Assembly (NCBI RefSeq): GCF_004116385.1
Contig: NZ_PEIB01000002.1
Span: 124,001 to 188,000, forward strand
Direction of reading: 5' to 3'
DNA: 64,000 bases
Source: Veronia nyctiphanis
Lineage (GTDB): Bacteria > Pseudomonadota > Gammaproteobacteria > Enterobacterales > Vibrionaceae
Shown here: in pieces, positions 20,446-30,196 of the stretch
How the letters are laid out: each line of letters starts with the position of its first letter
Numbering within the stretch: the first letter of the stretch is position 1
Program-made: the position numbers and the translations under genes
Notes under the pieces: generated by a model
What the model saw: only the letters and a program-made list of their open reading frames with translations
Databases searched by the model: none
Told to the model about the DNA's origin: nothing

Positions 20446-20964
20446 CTATTGTTGGGAAGTGAGAATTATTGAATCTGCTCTAATTTGCTGGTAGATGTGA
20501 GCAAACATCGAATCTGTGTAGTCAGTTGATGCACCTGTAACATCGTAAATACCGCAATGCCACTCGTTGCTTTCTATTGAGCAAAACAGCATACCACTTG
20601 CAACAGGCTTTCCATCTTCAGTTGCAATGTATAGCGTTATCTCTATATCGTCGGCTTGTGTTTTATCTGACTGAGAAAGTTGAGCAAAAAACTCGAGGAT
20701 GTTTGGTCTATTCTCTTCACTGTAGCTTTGGCTTTGAGTGACAGCGTAACGAACCATCAGAGGGTGACAATCAACAAGGTGGAAAGACAAGTTATTTGTT
20801 AACGTCTTATTAGATATGCCAGTTGGCACGGGTGTCGTTTCTTTGTCTGCGTATTGCTGATAGCCTAAAAGGCTCTCTTGCGTCGGGTATTCTGCATCCT
20901 TTACATGGCTTGCCATCCACGCCTGTTTCTTATTGAAATGGCTGTCTATCGATGTATTTGCCAT
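20446..20964 (-). CDS. Conserved hypothetical protein, 172 aa, possible GNAT-like C-terminus
   Basis: Soluble, acidic protein with no signal peptide. The C-terminal segment EITLYIATEDGKPVASGMLFC followed by EWHCGIYDVTGAS resembles the beta4-beta5 part of GNAT acetyltransferases (substrate-facing strand then a short loop), but the acetyl-CoA pyrophosphate loop (Q/RxxGxG/A) is not evident. It is divergent from the SgrR-family gene, so the two may be functionally linked, a common arrangement for regulators and their targets. I would not assign an activity. Confidence 0.55.
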   Translation of the reverse strand: MANTSIDSHFNKKQAWMASHVKDAEYPTQESLLGYQQYADKETTPVPTGISNKTLTNNLSFHLVDCHPLMVRYAVTQSQSYSEENRPNILEFFAQLSQSDKTQADDIEITLYIATEDGKPVASGMLFCSIESNEWHCGIYDVTGASTDYTDSMFAHIYQQIRADSIILTSQQ

Positions 20965-21178
20965 AAACTTTCCGTGGCTCGAATTCCACGACCTCTCTTC
21001 ATAATTAGGCTTAAAGATATTAATGAAGCTGCGCCAAATAACAATGAATAGGAGATCAAAAGCTCAATTTATGTGCGCTAAATGAAATAACAGCCTGATA
21101 TTTCGAGAAACAAACCTATTTTGAGTTAAAATAGAGGAAATTTTGTTCTCGAATATCGAAGTCTCAGGTTCCTCTTTT

Positions 21179-22905
21179 ATGTCAAGTCAGCGATTGCAGA
21201 CACAGTTTAGTCGGATTTATGGTCATTTTGGCGGAGAAGACAGTGAAACTTCGCTTCAGCACATGGCTGATGTTCTCGTATGTACCCGAAGAAATGCGAG
21301 AATGGTCCTTAATAAAATGGCGGAAAAGGGATGGCTGACGTGGGAACCTGCAGTTGGTCGGGGCAAGCTAAGTAAACTGGCATTCCACCGCAGTACATCA
21401 GATTTACAACAAAATCGCCTGCGAAAATGGGTCAGTGAGGGAAAACTGGAAGCAGCGCTGGAGGCATTGGACAATGATGCAGTCAGGCTTGCTCAATTGA
21501 TTCAGGAGTTATTGGGCGCAAAAGTTCAAGAAGGGAAGCAAATCATTCGACTTCCTTATTACCGCGCTTTTCATAGCCTCGATCCATCAAAGCCATTGCG
21601 GCGATCCGAAAATCATATAGTACGACAGATTTTTAATGGCCTGACGCGGTTCAACGATAAAACAGAGAAGTTAGAGCCTGATTTGGCCCACCATTGGCAG
21701 CAGTTATCTCCAACGCACTGGCGGTTTTTTATTCGTCCTGCTGTGTTTTTTCATGACGGTAAACGATTGAGAGAGCGAGATATCATCTGGTCGTTGGATG
21801 CATTACGCATCCACACCTATTTTTCCCATGTTGACCGTGTCATGTCCCCAAGCCCAAACGTTATTGATGTCTTGCTTACTCGGCCAGATAATTATTTTGC
21901 GGAATCTTTGGCTATGCCCGTTTCATTTATTCGTTCGCAGGAGGCGTCAGCGAAGAAGGACGCCGAACGTGTTCCCGTTGGCACTGGTGCATACAAAGTA
22001 TCAGAAAACTCTGAACGGAAATTGGTTCTCGATGCGCATGATCAATTCTTTGGGTTTCGGGCACTGACAGATACGGTTGAGATTTGGGTGTTAGGTAATG
22101 TAGCAATGTGTCAGCTTCAGCCTAGTGCTTCTTTGCACCCGAGTGCGCTTGATGCGAGACGGAATACCTCAGGTATCATTAAGGGGCAGAGAATGGCTCT
22201 TGATGAAGGGGCTAACTTTCTGCTATTGAACCGACGGTCAGGGTTAGCGAAAGATCCAAGATGGGCTGCGTATTTTGAGACCGCACTATCGCCCGTCTCT
22301 ATGCTTCCAAAATTGACGGAAGCGGGAGCAGGGGATTACCGATTAAGTCCTGCCTATGGCTTGTTGCCGGGTTGGATACATACACCTGTCGTCAACGATA
22401 TCCATGAGGCTCCTGGCGTAACGACCGTTTATTTAGGGTATCAGTCTGAACACCCTCTATACCCCATCATGGCTCAGGTGATTAAAAATCGACTGAAACA
22501 CGATCATATCAACGTAGAAATTATGGTGCTGGAAAACGAGCAAATGCGCTCTGGTAAAGATCTCAAGAAGATAGATATTTGGCTCGGTGGAGTTAGCTCG
22601 GTAATCAACGAACGGACTCTTTACTGCAATGGATACTCTGTTTTGGCCTGTTTTCAGCAATGATGCCTGAGAGTGACTACGAAGATATTATGCGTGATGT
22701 CGATCGATGGCGAGCCAGTGACTTATTTGACTTTCATGGCGAGCAGCTTGCAAGAATGTTGGTGGAGAAAAAGCAACTCTTACCGCTTTATCATATTTGG
22801 CTTGGGGTAATTGACGATACTGATCTTGAAAATGTCGCGCCAAATGCTGTGGGTTGGTTTGATTTTAAATCTGTTTGGCAGAAGCCTACGACCAAAGACC
22901 TATAG
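21179..22905 (+). CDS. SgrR-family regulator with solute-binding domain, frameshifted
   Basis: About 575 aa, matching E. coli SgrR (551). The N-terminal winged helix begins MSSQRLQTQFSRIYG and includes VCTRRNARMVLNKMAEKGW and WEPAVGRGK, as in SgrR. The rest is an ABC-type peptide/solute-binding domain (IIRLPYYRAFHSLDPSKPLRRSE, HHWQQLSPTHWRFFIRP, VPVGTGAYKV, and the ending AVGWFDFKSVW). The family activates stress genes in response to small metabolites; in E. coli this is glucose-phosphate stress. The frame breaks near 22614: adding one G gives NERDSLLQWILCFGLF and joins the last 80 residues. ATG 21179 is preferred over TTG 21143 by comparison with SgrR. No sgrS/setA neighbour is visible, so the signal may differ. 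Confidence 0.8.
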
Positions 22906-22922
22906 CAAATAAACGATTGGGA

Positions 22923-23570
22923 CTAGGGAGTCGGTGATGGCTTCAGGTCAAAGCAGGCTGACATCAACATGTATTTATAGATAGTTTCATCGTCCTTCAG
23001 CCGTTTTAAGGGATGAAACAACCGAAAGTCACCGTTCATTAGTGCGCATTCTTGCTCGATATCTTGTGATAGGCAACTATCGCTGGGTTGTATCTTAATA
23101 CCTTGCTTGTGGTAATTTTCTGCGTCTGCCGGCATATCGCCTAACCACCAACTAGCCAGTGTTTTGCTTGCCATGGTTCTGTCAAACCAATGGTCAGAAA
23201 CAAGCAAAAGGCGAAAGTCCGCATCCTGTGAAAATTCAAGCTTTTCCATCGACCATTGTATGTCAGTGATCAGCGCATGCCTGCAACCAGTCCCTGAACT
23301 AACCATCCTGTGCCCAATGACGTACAGCTGATGAGTGCCACCATCAATGTGGAATATAGGTAGTCTGATATGTTCAGAAGTCTCAAGTTGAGTTAGAGAA
23401 GCATAAATGCTTTGGTCATGGAGCGTGCTGACAATACGGCGAGACAAAGCCTTGCCAAGGTGAATATCACGCATGCCACGGTTATGAATGGTTGGGTAAT
23501 GGTTTTCACAAAGCTTACGGCAATCCGCCTCGAAGCCCTCCAAACTTTGTGAGATCACATCGTCCAGCAA
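22923..23570 (-). CDS. Conserved hypothetical protein, 215 aa
   Basis: Soluble protein without signal peptide or membrane segment, with several aromatic and cysteine residues (six Cys) scattered along it. No motif is recognised; the middle HIDGGTHQLYVIGHRMVSSG and LLLVSDHWFDRT suggest an alpha/beta fold. The start is TTG 23570 with GGAG six bases upstream; no ATG in frame has a ribosome site. It is convergent with the SgrR-family gene (18 bases between stops) and upstream of msrQ's 3' end on the same strand. No function is proposed. Confidence 0.55.
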   Translation of the reverse strand: MLDDVISQSLEGFEADCRKLCENHYPTIHNRGMRDIHLGKALSRRIVSTLHDQSIYASLTQLETSEHIRLPIFHIDGGTHQLYVIGHRMVSSGTGCRHALITDIQWSMEKLEFSQDADFRLLLVSDHWFDRTMASKTLASWWLGDMPADAENYHKQGIKIQPSDSCLSQDIEQECALMNGDFRLFHPLKRLKDDETIYKYMLMSACFDLKPSPTP

Positions 23571-23651
23571 ACATATCTCCAGAAAAAGTTGTAACTACAT
23601 AGATTTAACGGAAGTATGGCAAAATTTTCAGGAAAGTGACATATTGCAGCG

Positions 23652-24302
23652 TTATTGGGGCTTCACTCTTGCGTTATATATCAGCTTTTGCAGCGGTGAT
23701 AGGAGGCTTTTTGACCAGTTCTTAATGTTTCGCCGTCTCAGCGTCAGTAAGACCAGCGCAACGATGATGTAGATTGATGGTTCAATCAGCTCTGATTTTG
23801 ACGACCAGTAAAAATGTACTGGAACCAGCAGCATTGCAGCGTAAACCCAGTTGTGAAGCGATTGCCACTTCCTTCCCAAACGACGTTGCATACCTTTGGT
23901 TGATGTAACGGTTAAAGCGAGCAATATCAGCCATGCTACAAACCCAACCGTGAGGAATGGCCTTTCAATAATTTCGCTGATGAGTAAACTCACGTTTAGC
24001 GCCAAATCCAAAAAAGCATAAACGCAAACGTGTAATGTCGCCCATACGAAGCTATAGATACCCGCAGGCCGCCGAACCTTGATTAACAGCCCAAGCTTGA
24101 AGTAGCGAGACATCGGGCTGATCAATAATGAAAACACCAAACTGTTGAGCGCAGCAATTCCTGTAAACTTGGTAAGCCCTTCTATCGGATCTGCACCAAA
24201 GCCTCCCATTAGCGTGAGAGCAACCAGCTGGGCCAAAAATCCCAGCTGAATGATATGGAGAAAGGTGCGGATAATAACCGTATGTCCCTGTGTAATTCTC
24301 AT
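23652..24302 (-). CDS. msrQ: MsrQ, haem-binding membrane subunit of periplasmic methionine sulfoxide reductase
   Basis: 216 aa with about six membrane helices, the YedZ/ferric-reductase-like fold. The haem-ligand histidines lie in ATLHVCVYAFLDLALN, WQSLHNWVYAAML and VHFYWSSKSEL, as in MsrQ. It passes electrons from the quinone pool or flavin reductase Fre to the molybdoenzyme MsrP, which repairs oxidised methionine in periplasmic proteins. Its ATG overlaps the msrP stop codon (TAATG), the usual translational coupling in this operon. Start and length match the family. Confidence 0.9.
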   Translation of the reverse strand: MRITQGHTVIIRTFLHIIQLGFLAQLVALTLMGGFGADPIEGLTKFTGIAALNSLVFSLLISPMSRYFKLGLLIKVRRPAGIYSFVWATLHVCVYAFLDLALNVSLLISEIIERPFLTVGFVAWLILLALTVTSTKGMQRRLGRKWQSLHNWVYAAMLLVPVHFYWSSKSELIEPSIYIIVALVLLTLRRRNIKNWSKSLLSPLQKLIYNARVKPQ

Positions 24303-25320
24303 TAAAACTTCCTGGTTAGGTCCATACCTTTATAAAGGCTGGCTACTTCCTCAGCATAACCGTTGAACATGAGTGTTTTTTGTCTAGTGGAACTAAATAC
24401 AGCACCTTCACCGATAAAGCGTTCAGAGCTCTGACTCCAGCGAGGGTGGTCAACTTCAGGATTTACATTGGCATAAAAACCATACTCGTGACTTGCGAGA
24501 AGGTTCCATGTGGTTGGCGGCTCTTTTTCTAATAAGTGGATTTTAACGATAGATTTGATGTTTTTGAAACCGTACTTCCAAGGCACAACAAGACGAATTG
24601 GCGCGCCATTTTGAGGAGCGAGAGTCTTACCATAGAGCCCAACACTCAAAAGTGTTAATGGTTCATGGCTTCATCGAGTCGCAGTCCCTCGACATAGGGA
24701 TAATCTATTCCGCCACCAACAAACGATGATCGCTGACCTGGCATTTGCTCCGGATCGTAAAGTGTTTCGAAGGCCACATACTTTGCGCTTCCTAGAGGGT
24801 CTGCTTCTTTAAGTAGCGCAGCAAGTGGGAAACCAAGCCAAGGAATATTCATTGACCATGCCTCAACACAGCGCATTCTGTAACGACGTTCTTCAATCGT
24901 AAAACGGGTGAGAAGGTCTTGATAGTTAAGTTTCAGTGGCTTGTTAACCATGCCAGTTACTTCAAGTGACCAGGGGTCGACTACAAAGTTTTGACTGTTA
25001 TCTACCGGATCATTTTTTCCGGTACCAAACTCATAAAAGTTGTTGTAAGAGAGAATTTTGGATTCCGGAGACATGGTTAAATTTTTTCCATATGGCGTTT
25101 TCTTCCCCTGAAGTAACTCTCTTTTAAACGTTGATTTGTCCTTGTTTTCGCTGTCATCAGAGAACAAATCAAACAGGCTGGCATTTGCCTGCTGAGCGAC
25201 TGGGAGAGTCAACGCCGCAATACCAAGCTTTTTCAAAATTTCGCGTCTGGATTGATAAACTGTTTCCGGGGTCAATGCGCTCTCAGAGACAGACGACTTC
25301 CTTCTTACTTTTATAAGCAT
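24302..25320 (-). CDS. msrP: MsrP, periplasmic molybdopterin methionine sulfoxide reductase, frameshifted
   Basis: About 339 aa (E. coli 334). A twin-arginine signal is present ([17 protein letters not shown], ending around ANA). The Moco-binding cysteine lies in [20 protein letters not shown], and [19 protein letters not shown] and [20 protein letters not shown] are family landmarks. The frame breaks near 24657: one more A on the plus strand restores [13 protein letters not shown]. Start ATG 25320 is chosen because AAAGG lies seven bases upstream and the TAT motif is then correctly placed; the frame is open further upstream but that part is not signal-like. It reduces protein methionine sulfoxide in the periplasm using MsrQ as electron donor. 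Confidence 0.9.
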
Positions 25321-25482
25321 GTTTAAACCTTTTGTTAGATTTGTACAACTATGACCGAGCAAAAGCCATTTGCTTTCGTAAAGTAGCGTCTCAAAGATGA
25401 AAAACATGGCTCGGATCTGGAATTCTTTGTACACGAGAACTAGAGTGACAGTGAATTCACGAGCTATTTTTAGATAAACTCT

Positions 25483-25893
25483 ATGAATAAATTGAGAAAC
25501 ATTTCGGTTTTAGCGATTTTTTCGATGTTCCCGTTTTCACATGCGTCAGCATATCAAAACGTTGTGGGTGTCGCCGTTGGATCACAGGGATACGCAGTAA
25601 ATTACAACCGGGAAAACTTCAGGCTTTCAATAGCTTTTGATGATTTTTCCGCCGGATTGGACCTGTTGTGGAATATGGAGTGGGCGGGTAACTTTGGCGG
25701 TTACTCCTATACAGGTGCGGTTTGGGTGGATGATCCGTTGAAAGAATGGGGCATTAAAACAGGTCTTGGTATTGCAGCACCTATGGGTTCGACCAACATG
25801 GAAATGTATGCTGAATATGGACCTGTATGGTACGGAAAAAATAGATCAGACATTGAATTTGAGGGGAGCGTCGGGGTGAGATTTGCCTTTTGA
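25483..25893 (+). CDS. Small exported beta-barrel-like protein, 136 aa
   Basis: Signal peptide residues 1-23 (hydrophobic core then SHASA). The mature part alternates glycine and aromatic residues (GNFGGYSYTGAVWVDD; MYAEYGPVWYG) and ends in GSVGVRFAF, with the terminal phenylalanine typical of outer-membrane beta barrels recognised by BamA. The size would allow about six to eight strands. No family is recognised. It is divergent from msrP and 47 bases before the L,D-transpeptidase gene on the same strand, possibly sharing transcription. Confidence 0.6.
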   Translation: MNKLRNISVLAIFSMFPFSHASAYQNVVGVAVGSQGYAVNYNRENFRLSIAFDDFSAGLDLLWNMEWAGNFGGYSYTGAVWVDDPLKEWGIKTGLGIAAPMGSTNMEMYAEYGPVWYGKNRSDIEFEGSVGVRFAF

Positions 25894-25939
25894 TTGATGC
25901 GCTTCTCGTCTTGCTGAGAGGGTAGACATAGGAGTTGTT

Positions 25940-26881
25940 TTGCCGAGAACACATATAGCAAAAGCACTTTGGCAGTCAGCAGTTTGTGCTGTGGTATTGT
26001 TTTTACATACATTTTCGGTATCTGCCGTTGAGTATCAGCTGCCAAGCCACGGGAGTCGTATAATAGGCAAGAACCTGACTCACATTACCGAAAAGTCAGA
26101 AGATCTTGAATCAATTGCTGCCAAGTACAATGTCGGTTTTCTTGCGCTGATTGCAGCCAATCCGGGTATTTCTCCACATTTAGTTGAACCTGGCACTTTC
26201 ATCAAAATTCCTCAACAACTGATTCTACCCGTTGTCGATTATGAAGGTATCGTGGTCAATCTTGCCGAATTGCGCCTGTACTATTTTGAGAAAGGAAAAA
26301 ACAACGTGCATGTTTTTCCTATCGGAATTGGTCGAGTAGGGCGCGAGACGCCATTGATGACGACAAGAATTCGAACCAAACGAGAGAACCCAACTTGGAG
26401 ACCGACAAAAGAAATCCGCAAAGAGTATCTTGAACGTGAAATCGAACTTCCCGCTGTTGTTCCTCCTGGTCCTGATAATCCGCTTGGTACCCATGCCCTG
26501 AGACTCGATTACGGTGCAGGTGAGTACCTTATACACGGAACGAACAAAGACTTTGGTATCGGTCTACGTGTCAGCTCTGGCTGTATACGTATGCGGCCTA
26601 CTGACATCGTGTGGCTGTTTGATAAATCGCGAGTGGGTGAAACCGTTAAGATAATCAATCAGGCAGTAAAAATCAGCGTGGAGCCGGACGGGGCTGTTTT
26701 TGTTGAAGCTCATAGACCACTCTCAAGAACGAAAGAAGAAAGAGATAAGCGCCTTGTTTCGAGACCGGATGATCTGCTCACAGAGTGGCTGGGAGATGAT
26801 TCGCTGCACGCGAAACGATACCGCGCGACACTTGCGGTTCAGTCAGGCATACCTGTTGAAGTAGGCACCATGCCTCTTTAA
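25940..26881 (+). CDS. Periplasmic L,D-transpeptidase with LysM (ErfK/YbiS-type)
   Basis: 313 aa. Signal peptide to about residue 30, a LysM-like domain (about 47-92: HITEKSEDLESIAAKYNV, IAANPGI), then a YkuD catalytic domain (about 97-235) with HGT and the active-site SSGCIRM containing His, Gly and the nucleophilic Cys. It links meso-DAP residues of peptidoglycan or attaches a Lpp-type lipoprotein to the wall. The start is TTG 25940: AGGAG at 25930-25934 is five bases upstream and no ATG is available. A Braun-type lipoprotein is encoded next, convergent across a strong terminator, which suits the anchoring role. Length agrees with ErfK/YbiS/YcfS. Confidence 0.85.
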   Translation: MPRTHIAKALWQSAVCAVVLFLHTFSVSAVEYQLPSHGSRIIGKNLTHITEKSEDLESIAAKYNVGFLALIAANPGISPHLVEPGTFIKIPQQLILPVVDYEGIVVNLAELRLYYFEKGKNNVHVFPIGIGRVGRETPLMTTRIRTKRENPTWRPTKEIRKEYLEREIELPAVVPPGPDNPLGTHALRLDYGAGEYLIHGTNKDFGIGLRVSSGCIRMRPTDIVWLFDKSRVGETVKIINQAVKISVEPDGAVFVEAHRPLSRTKEERDKRLVSRPDDLLTEWLGDDSLHAKRYRATLAVQSGIPVEVGTMPL

Positions 26882-26925
26882 TAATGCTCTATTCAAACAC
26901 AATGTTTGAATAGAAAAACAGAAAC

Positions 26926-26953
26926 AAAAAAGGCATCAGTTGATGCCTTTTTT
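26926..26953. terminator. Bidirectional terminator between L,D-transpeptidase and Lpp-like genes
   Basis: AAAAAAGGCATCA and TGATGCCTTTTTT form a 13-bp near-perfect palindrome. An adjacent hairpin, ATTCAAACA with TGTTTGAAT (about 26891-26911), precedes it. Confidence 0.9.
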
Positions 26954-27003
26954 CTTTTCTACACGGCCTTGTGTCACATACTATTTTTTGAAGGCACTGC
27001 TAG

Positions 27004-27309
27004 TTACTTAACATAGCTTTGAGATTTCACAATGCTTTGAGACATCAAGTCGATACGCTCATTCGCACGTGTCGCTTCATCATACGCTAAGTCTGATGTT
27101 GCTTTGGCATCGAAGATACCACCTTTCAATGAACCTGCTTCTTCAGAAACCTGCTCCAACTGCTCTGTTAGCTGGTCTACCTGACTCGAGAGCTGATAAA
27201 CTTTGGCCGAAAGTCCCGCCACGCTTTTCTCCACGCCAGAAGAGCTGGAGCATCCCGCCAGCAGTGCGCAACTTACTAGTGGTGCGAGCGCGAGTAGACG
27301 TTTTTTCAT
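27004..27309 (-). CDS. Lpp-like outer membrane lipoprotein with alanine-zipper coiled coil
   Basis: About 101 aa. A lipoprotein signal ends at LLAGC, followed by SSSSGVEKS. The mature chain is a continuous heptad coiled coil (LSAKVYQLSSQVDQLTEQLE and onward) ending in NERIDLMSQSIVKSQSYVK; the C-terminal lysine fits covalent linkage to peptidoglycan, as in Braun lipoprotein. It would be longer than E. coli Lpp (58 mature residues), at about 80. Start ATG 27309 is preferred: GAGG lies six bases upstream, whereas the earlier in-frame ATG at 27321 overlaps that ribosome site. The L,D-transpeptidase opposite may be its attaching enzyme. Confidence 0.8.
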   Translation of the reverse strand: MKKRLLALAPLVSCALLAGCSSSSGVEKSVAGLSAKVYQLSSQVDQLTEQLEQVSEEAGSLKGGIFDAKATSDLAYDEATRANERIDLMSQSIVKSQSYVK

Positions 27310-27525
27310 AGTGAACCTCATAATACTTGTTAGTGTGCCTGTTACTGCATTGTCAAAAAAATAATGCTACGTCCTGTAGAATGTGTATTAACAGTAGACC
27401 CTACCTCGATATTATGACGCCATTCGACTATCAGCGGGCGACTCAAACTTGAAACCCTAAATAAAAACTTTCGTATATCAAACAGTTGATACGACCATTA
27501 TTTATGCAAAAGTCTCACCTAGTCA

Positions 27526-27980
27526 TCAATGTTTGTGATCTGAGTCCATTGCCATGCCGTTTATAACGGACTTCACAGGGATTACGTACTCCATTACATC
27601 CCCACTGGCAAAGTGTAGACTTAGATCAATAGATTCGCCTTCTTTTAGTCTTGATTTTAAATCAAAAAGCATAATATGGAGACCTCCCGGCTTGAGTGAG
27701 ACATACCCATTTTCCGGGATTTCAATATTTCAACTTTGCGCATTTTCATCATGCCTTTTTCCATAGAATGTCCATGAAGTTCGACACGCTCAGCAGCAGT
27801 TGTTGATGCGGATAATAATTGTCGGCTCATCGAACCGTGATTATGAAGTGTTGCAAATATTGCAGAGTTTTTAGCTGAGGGCGCCATTTCACGCGCATAA
27901 GCATTATCGAGCATGATATGGGAGCCAGCTTGTGCAACGAAGCTCGAAAGTAGAAGTACTGAAGCAAATATCTTTTTCAT
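27526..27980 (-). CDS. PCu(A)C periplasmic copper chaperone, frameshifted
   Basis: 151 aa when the frame break near 27724 is repaired by one A on the plus strand (giving KVEIFEIPENGYVSLKPGG). Signal peptide residues 1-18. The Cu(I)-binding residues of the PCu(A)C family are present: His and Met in NHGSMSRQL, ELHGHSM, MMKMR and GLHIML. It delivers copper to the CuA or CuB site of cytochrome oxidase together with the SCO protein encoded just upstream. The C-terminus ends in a His/Asp-rich tail (MAMDSDHKH). Short operon with the two genes at 28010-29028. Confidence 0.85.
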
Positions 27981-28009
27981 TCGTTATCCATCCATGAAAT
28001 ATCACAAAT

Positions 28010-28585
28010 TTAACTATTCGTTGTCCTGTTTATCGCGTCGGCAATGATGGCCGGATTGAGAGTATGCTGAACTTTTTCAATCACACTGCCATCAGAGGAA
28101 ATGAAGTAAAAATAAGAACTGTGGTCTACCGTGTACTCCATTGCAGAATCTTCAAGTTCAGTGACTTGATAAAGCACACCATATTTTCTTGCTAATGTTT
28201 GAATCTGTTCTTGGCTACCGCTGGCACCGAGCAATCGCGGGTGAAAATGTTTTGCATACTGCTCTGCTGCTTCCGCAGTATCTCTATCAGGGTCAAGAGT
28301 AATGAATATTGGAGCGATTTTATCAAGTGTTTCGGCCGGGAGAGTCTTCATGGCCGCGGATAAAATGGCCAGAGAAGTAGGGCAAACATCCGGGCAATGT
28401 GTATAGCCGAAATAGACTATCCTGACTCGATCATCATTGGGGTCATACAAATTTATAGTGTTGCTTCCGCTTAGGAGTTGTCCCGCTAAGCGTTTGTCTT
28501 CAGTTTGCTGATTTTGGTCAAAGTAGAATCTCGCTCCAAGCCCGGCAAATAGTGCAAAGGCAAGTACAAGTAATTTTATCTTCAT
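28010..28585 (-). CDS. SCO1/SenC-family copper chaperone
   Basis: 191 aa with an N-terminal membrane anchor (residues about 4-20) and a thioredoxin-fold domain. The copper ligands are the CPDVCP motif in YFGYTHCPDVCPTSL and the conserved His in VDHSSYFYFI; DPDRDT is also typical. It assists CuA/oxidase assembly and redox handling of copper in the periplasm. Its ATG overlaps the stop of the upstream gene (ATGA), showing translational coupling, and PCu(A)C follows after 29 bases. The trio is a frequent arrangement near or away from oxidase genes in Vibrionaceae. Confidence 0.9.
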   Translation of the reverse strand: MKIKLLVLAFALFAGLGARFYFDQNQQTEDKRLAGQLLSGSNTINLYDPNDDRVRIVYFGYTHCPDVCPTSLAILSAAMKTLPAETLDKIAPIFITLDPDRDTAEAAEQYAKHFHPRLLGASGSQEQIQTLARKYGVLYQVTELEDSAMEYTVDHSSYFYFISSDGSVIEKVQHTLNPAIIADAINRTTNS

Positions 28586-29028
28586 TGCTGCATCCTAATA
28601 CTTATAGGAAAAGACATTCCCTGTGATTTATCAGAAATTGAGCCTAACCATGTCATCGAATCTTCCGTGCACATAGGCAAGATAATTTCTGCGGTGAATA
28701 CGCCGGATTCTTTTTCAGTCAATTCGGTTTTATAAACACCCATTTGCATTTCGTCACCCCTGAGCATCAATGTTGGCTTAATCAACGCTGATTGCGACGT
28801 AACAGTTATTAAAGATGAAGTGCTTGGCGTTAAAAACTCAGCATCTAGAGCGATGGTTATGTTGCCAAATCTGCAGGGGACTTCGCCTAAAACGCAGTAC
28901 TCCTCCAACTTTTTCTGATCGCTACGATTTAGCCATATTCCTAGATCAGGTAATAAAAATCCTACACCGACGAGCAGACTTAGAAAAACAGCGAAGAGCG
29001 CATTTTTGAATTGACGCGATGTAAACAT
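28582..29028 (-). CDS. Membrane-anchored hypothetical protein of the SCO operon, 148 aa
   Basis: One N-terminal membrane helix (about residues 10-29: ALFAVFLSLLVGVGFLLPDLG) and a periplasmic domain with three cysteines (EYCVLGEVPCRFG and LPMCTED) and a methionine-containing C-terminal part. The layout fits a copper or thiol handling protein, like the small proteins often found with SCO and PCu(A)C, but no family is recognised with certainty. First gene of the three-gene operon; stop overlaps the SCO start by four bases. Confidence 0.65.
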   Translation of the reverse strand: MFTSRQFKNALFAVFLSLLVGVGFLLPDLGIWLNRSDQKKLEEYCVLGEVPCRFGNITIALDAEFLTPSTSSLITVTSQSALIKPTLMLRGDEMQMGVYKTELTEKESGVFTAEIILPMCTEDSMTWLGSISDKSQGMSFPISIRMQQ

Positions 29029-29142
29029 AGAAAACGTGATTCAGCATAATCATTAACTAAATCGTAACATGATGCGGAGGAGGCGTGGTTGGTAAGAATG
29101 AGAAATTGCTATAGTTGTCAGCTAATTACTGTCAGATAAAGA

Positions 29143-29166
29143 AAAGGTGGGTCGGAACCCACCTTT
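29143..29166 (-). terminator. Terminator of the DUF368 gene
   Basis: AAAGGTGGGT and ACCCACCTTT form a perfect 10-bp stem with loop CGGA, followed on the minus strand by CTTTATC. It lies 17 bases beyond the stop. Confidence 0.85.
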
Positions 29167-29182
29167 CTGATGTGTACGAGAT

Positions 29183-30106
29183 TTAGTCAGCCAGTCTGTG
29201 GGCAAGTTTTTCCATACCGACAACAATGCAAAAACCGAGTCCCATCATCATGATGGCGACAGCCAACTCTGAGGGCTGAGACACAACCGTCTCATACGTC
29301 CACGGGAGGAGATTCTTTTCGATTAAAGGAACCTGCTCGCCCGCACTGTTAACGCGCCAACTAATTACTTCCTTCCAAGGCCAAATCTTGACCAGTGCAC
29401 CTATAATGAGTCCGGTTAAAAAGGTCATTGTGAGTTCTCTGTATTTTCTCAATAACCAAGATAAAACATGGGAGAAGCTGAGCAGTCCGACAAGACAGCC
29501 TGAAGCAAATATCGCAAGCGTCGCGACATCAAATTGTTTTGCCGCGGACAAGATTGAACTGTACATACCCAATAAAAGTAGAATAAGGCTGCCAGAGATA
29601 CCGGGCAGGATCATCGCGCAGATGGCGATTGAACCCGCGAGGAACACAGTGAGCGGGTTTACGTCTAGTGTCAGCGGGTTGGCGACAGTAATTTGCCACG
29701 CGAAGAACGTTCCCAAAGCCACCATCACAACTTTGCTTATCGTCCATGATTCAATTTGTTTAATCATATGAAGGGCAGAGGCGACGATCAAACCGAAGAA
29801 AAATGACCATAAAATAATGGGGTAAGTTGCCAGCCCCCATGTTACTCCCTTGGCGAGCGTGAAGATTGCAATCAAAATGCCGCTGAGTAGAGCCGACAAA
29901 AATGAGCCGTTTATGTGCTCCCAAACGGCTTTGAAGCCTTGGTCTCGCCACAAAGGAATGATAGACGGATTAACTCGGCGAATGCTTTCCAGCAATGTGT
30001 CATAAATGCCAGTGATGAATGCAATAGTTCCGCCAGAGACGCCGGGCACAACGTCAGCGCTACCCATGGCCATACCTTTAAAGAAGGTAAGCAAATGTTT
30101 TTTCAT
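29183..30106 (-). CDS. DUF368 membrane protein, PopT-type undecaprenyl phosphate translocase
   Basis: 307 aa with about eight to ten hydrophobic helices. The family signature GMAMGSADVVPGVSGGTIAF is at the N-terminus, with the repeated ICAMILPGISGSLILLLLGMY in the middle, an internal inverted duplication. DUF368 proteins (PopT) were shown to recycle undecaprenyl phosphate across the inner membrane, and in V. cholerae a DUF368 gene is needed at alkaline pH. The protein would support peptidoglycan and surface polymer synthesis. The gene is alone with its own terminator. Start ATG 30106 gives the signature at residues 11-30, as in relatives. Confidence 0.8.
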   Translation of the reverse strand: MKKHLLTFFKGMAMGSADVVPGVSGGTIAFITGIYDTLLESIRRVNPSIIPLWRDQGFKAVWEHINGSFLSALLSGILIAIFTLAKGVTWGLATYPIILWSFFFGLIVASALHMIKQIESWTISKVVMVALGTFFAWQITVANPLTLDVNPLTVFLAGSIAICAMILPGISGSLILLLLGMYSSILSAAKQFDVATLAIFASGCLVGLLSFSHVLSWLLRKYRELTMTFLTGLIIGALVKIWPWKEVISWRVNSAGEQVPLIEKNLLPWTYETVVSQPSELAVAIMMMGLGFCIVVGMEKLAHRLAD

Positions 30107-30196
30107 ACGAGATACTAATCGGTAAAATTTGTGACTGGCATTATAAATGTCAGTTGGAATACTGCGAGCTCTTTTATAACAAAAAGTTGTTACAAG

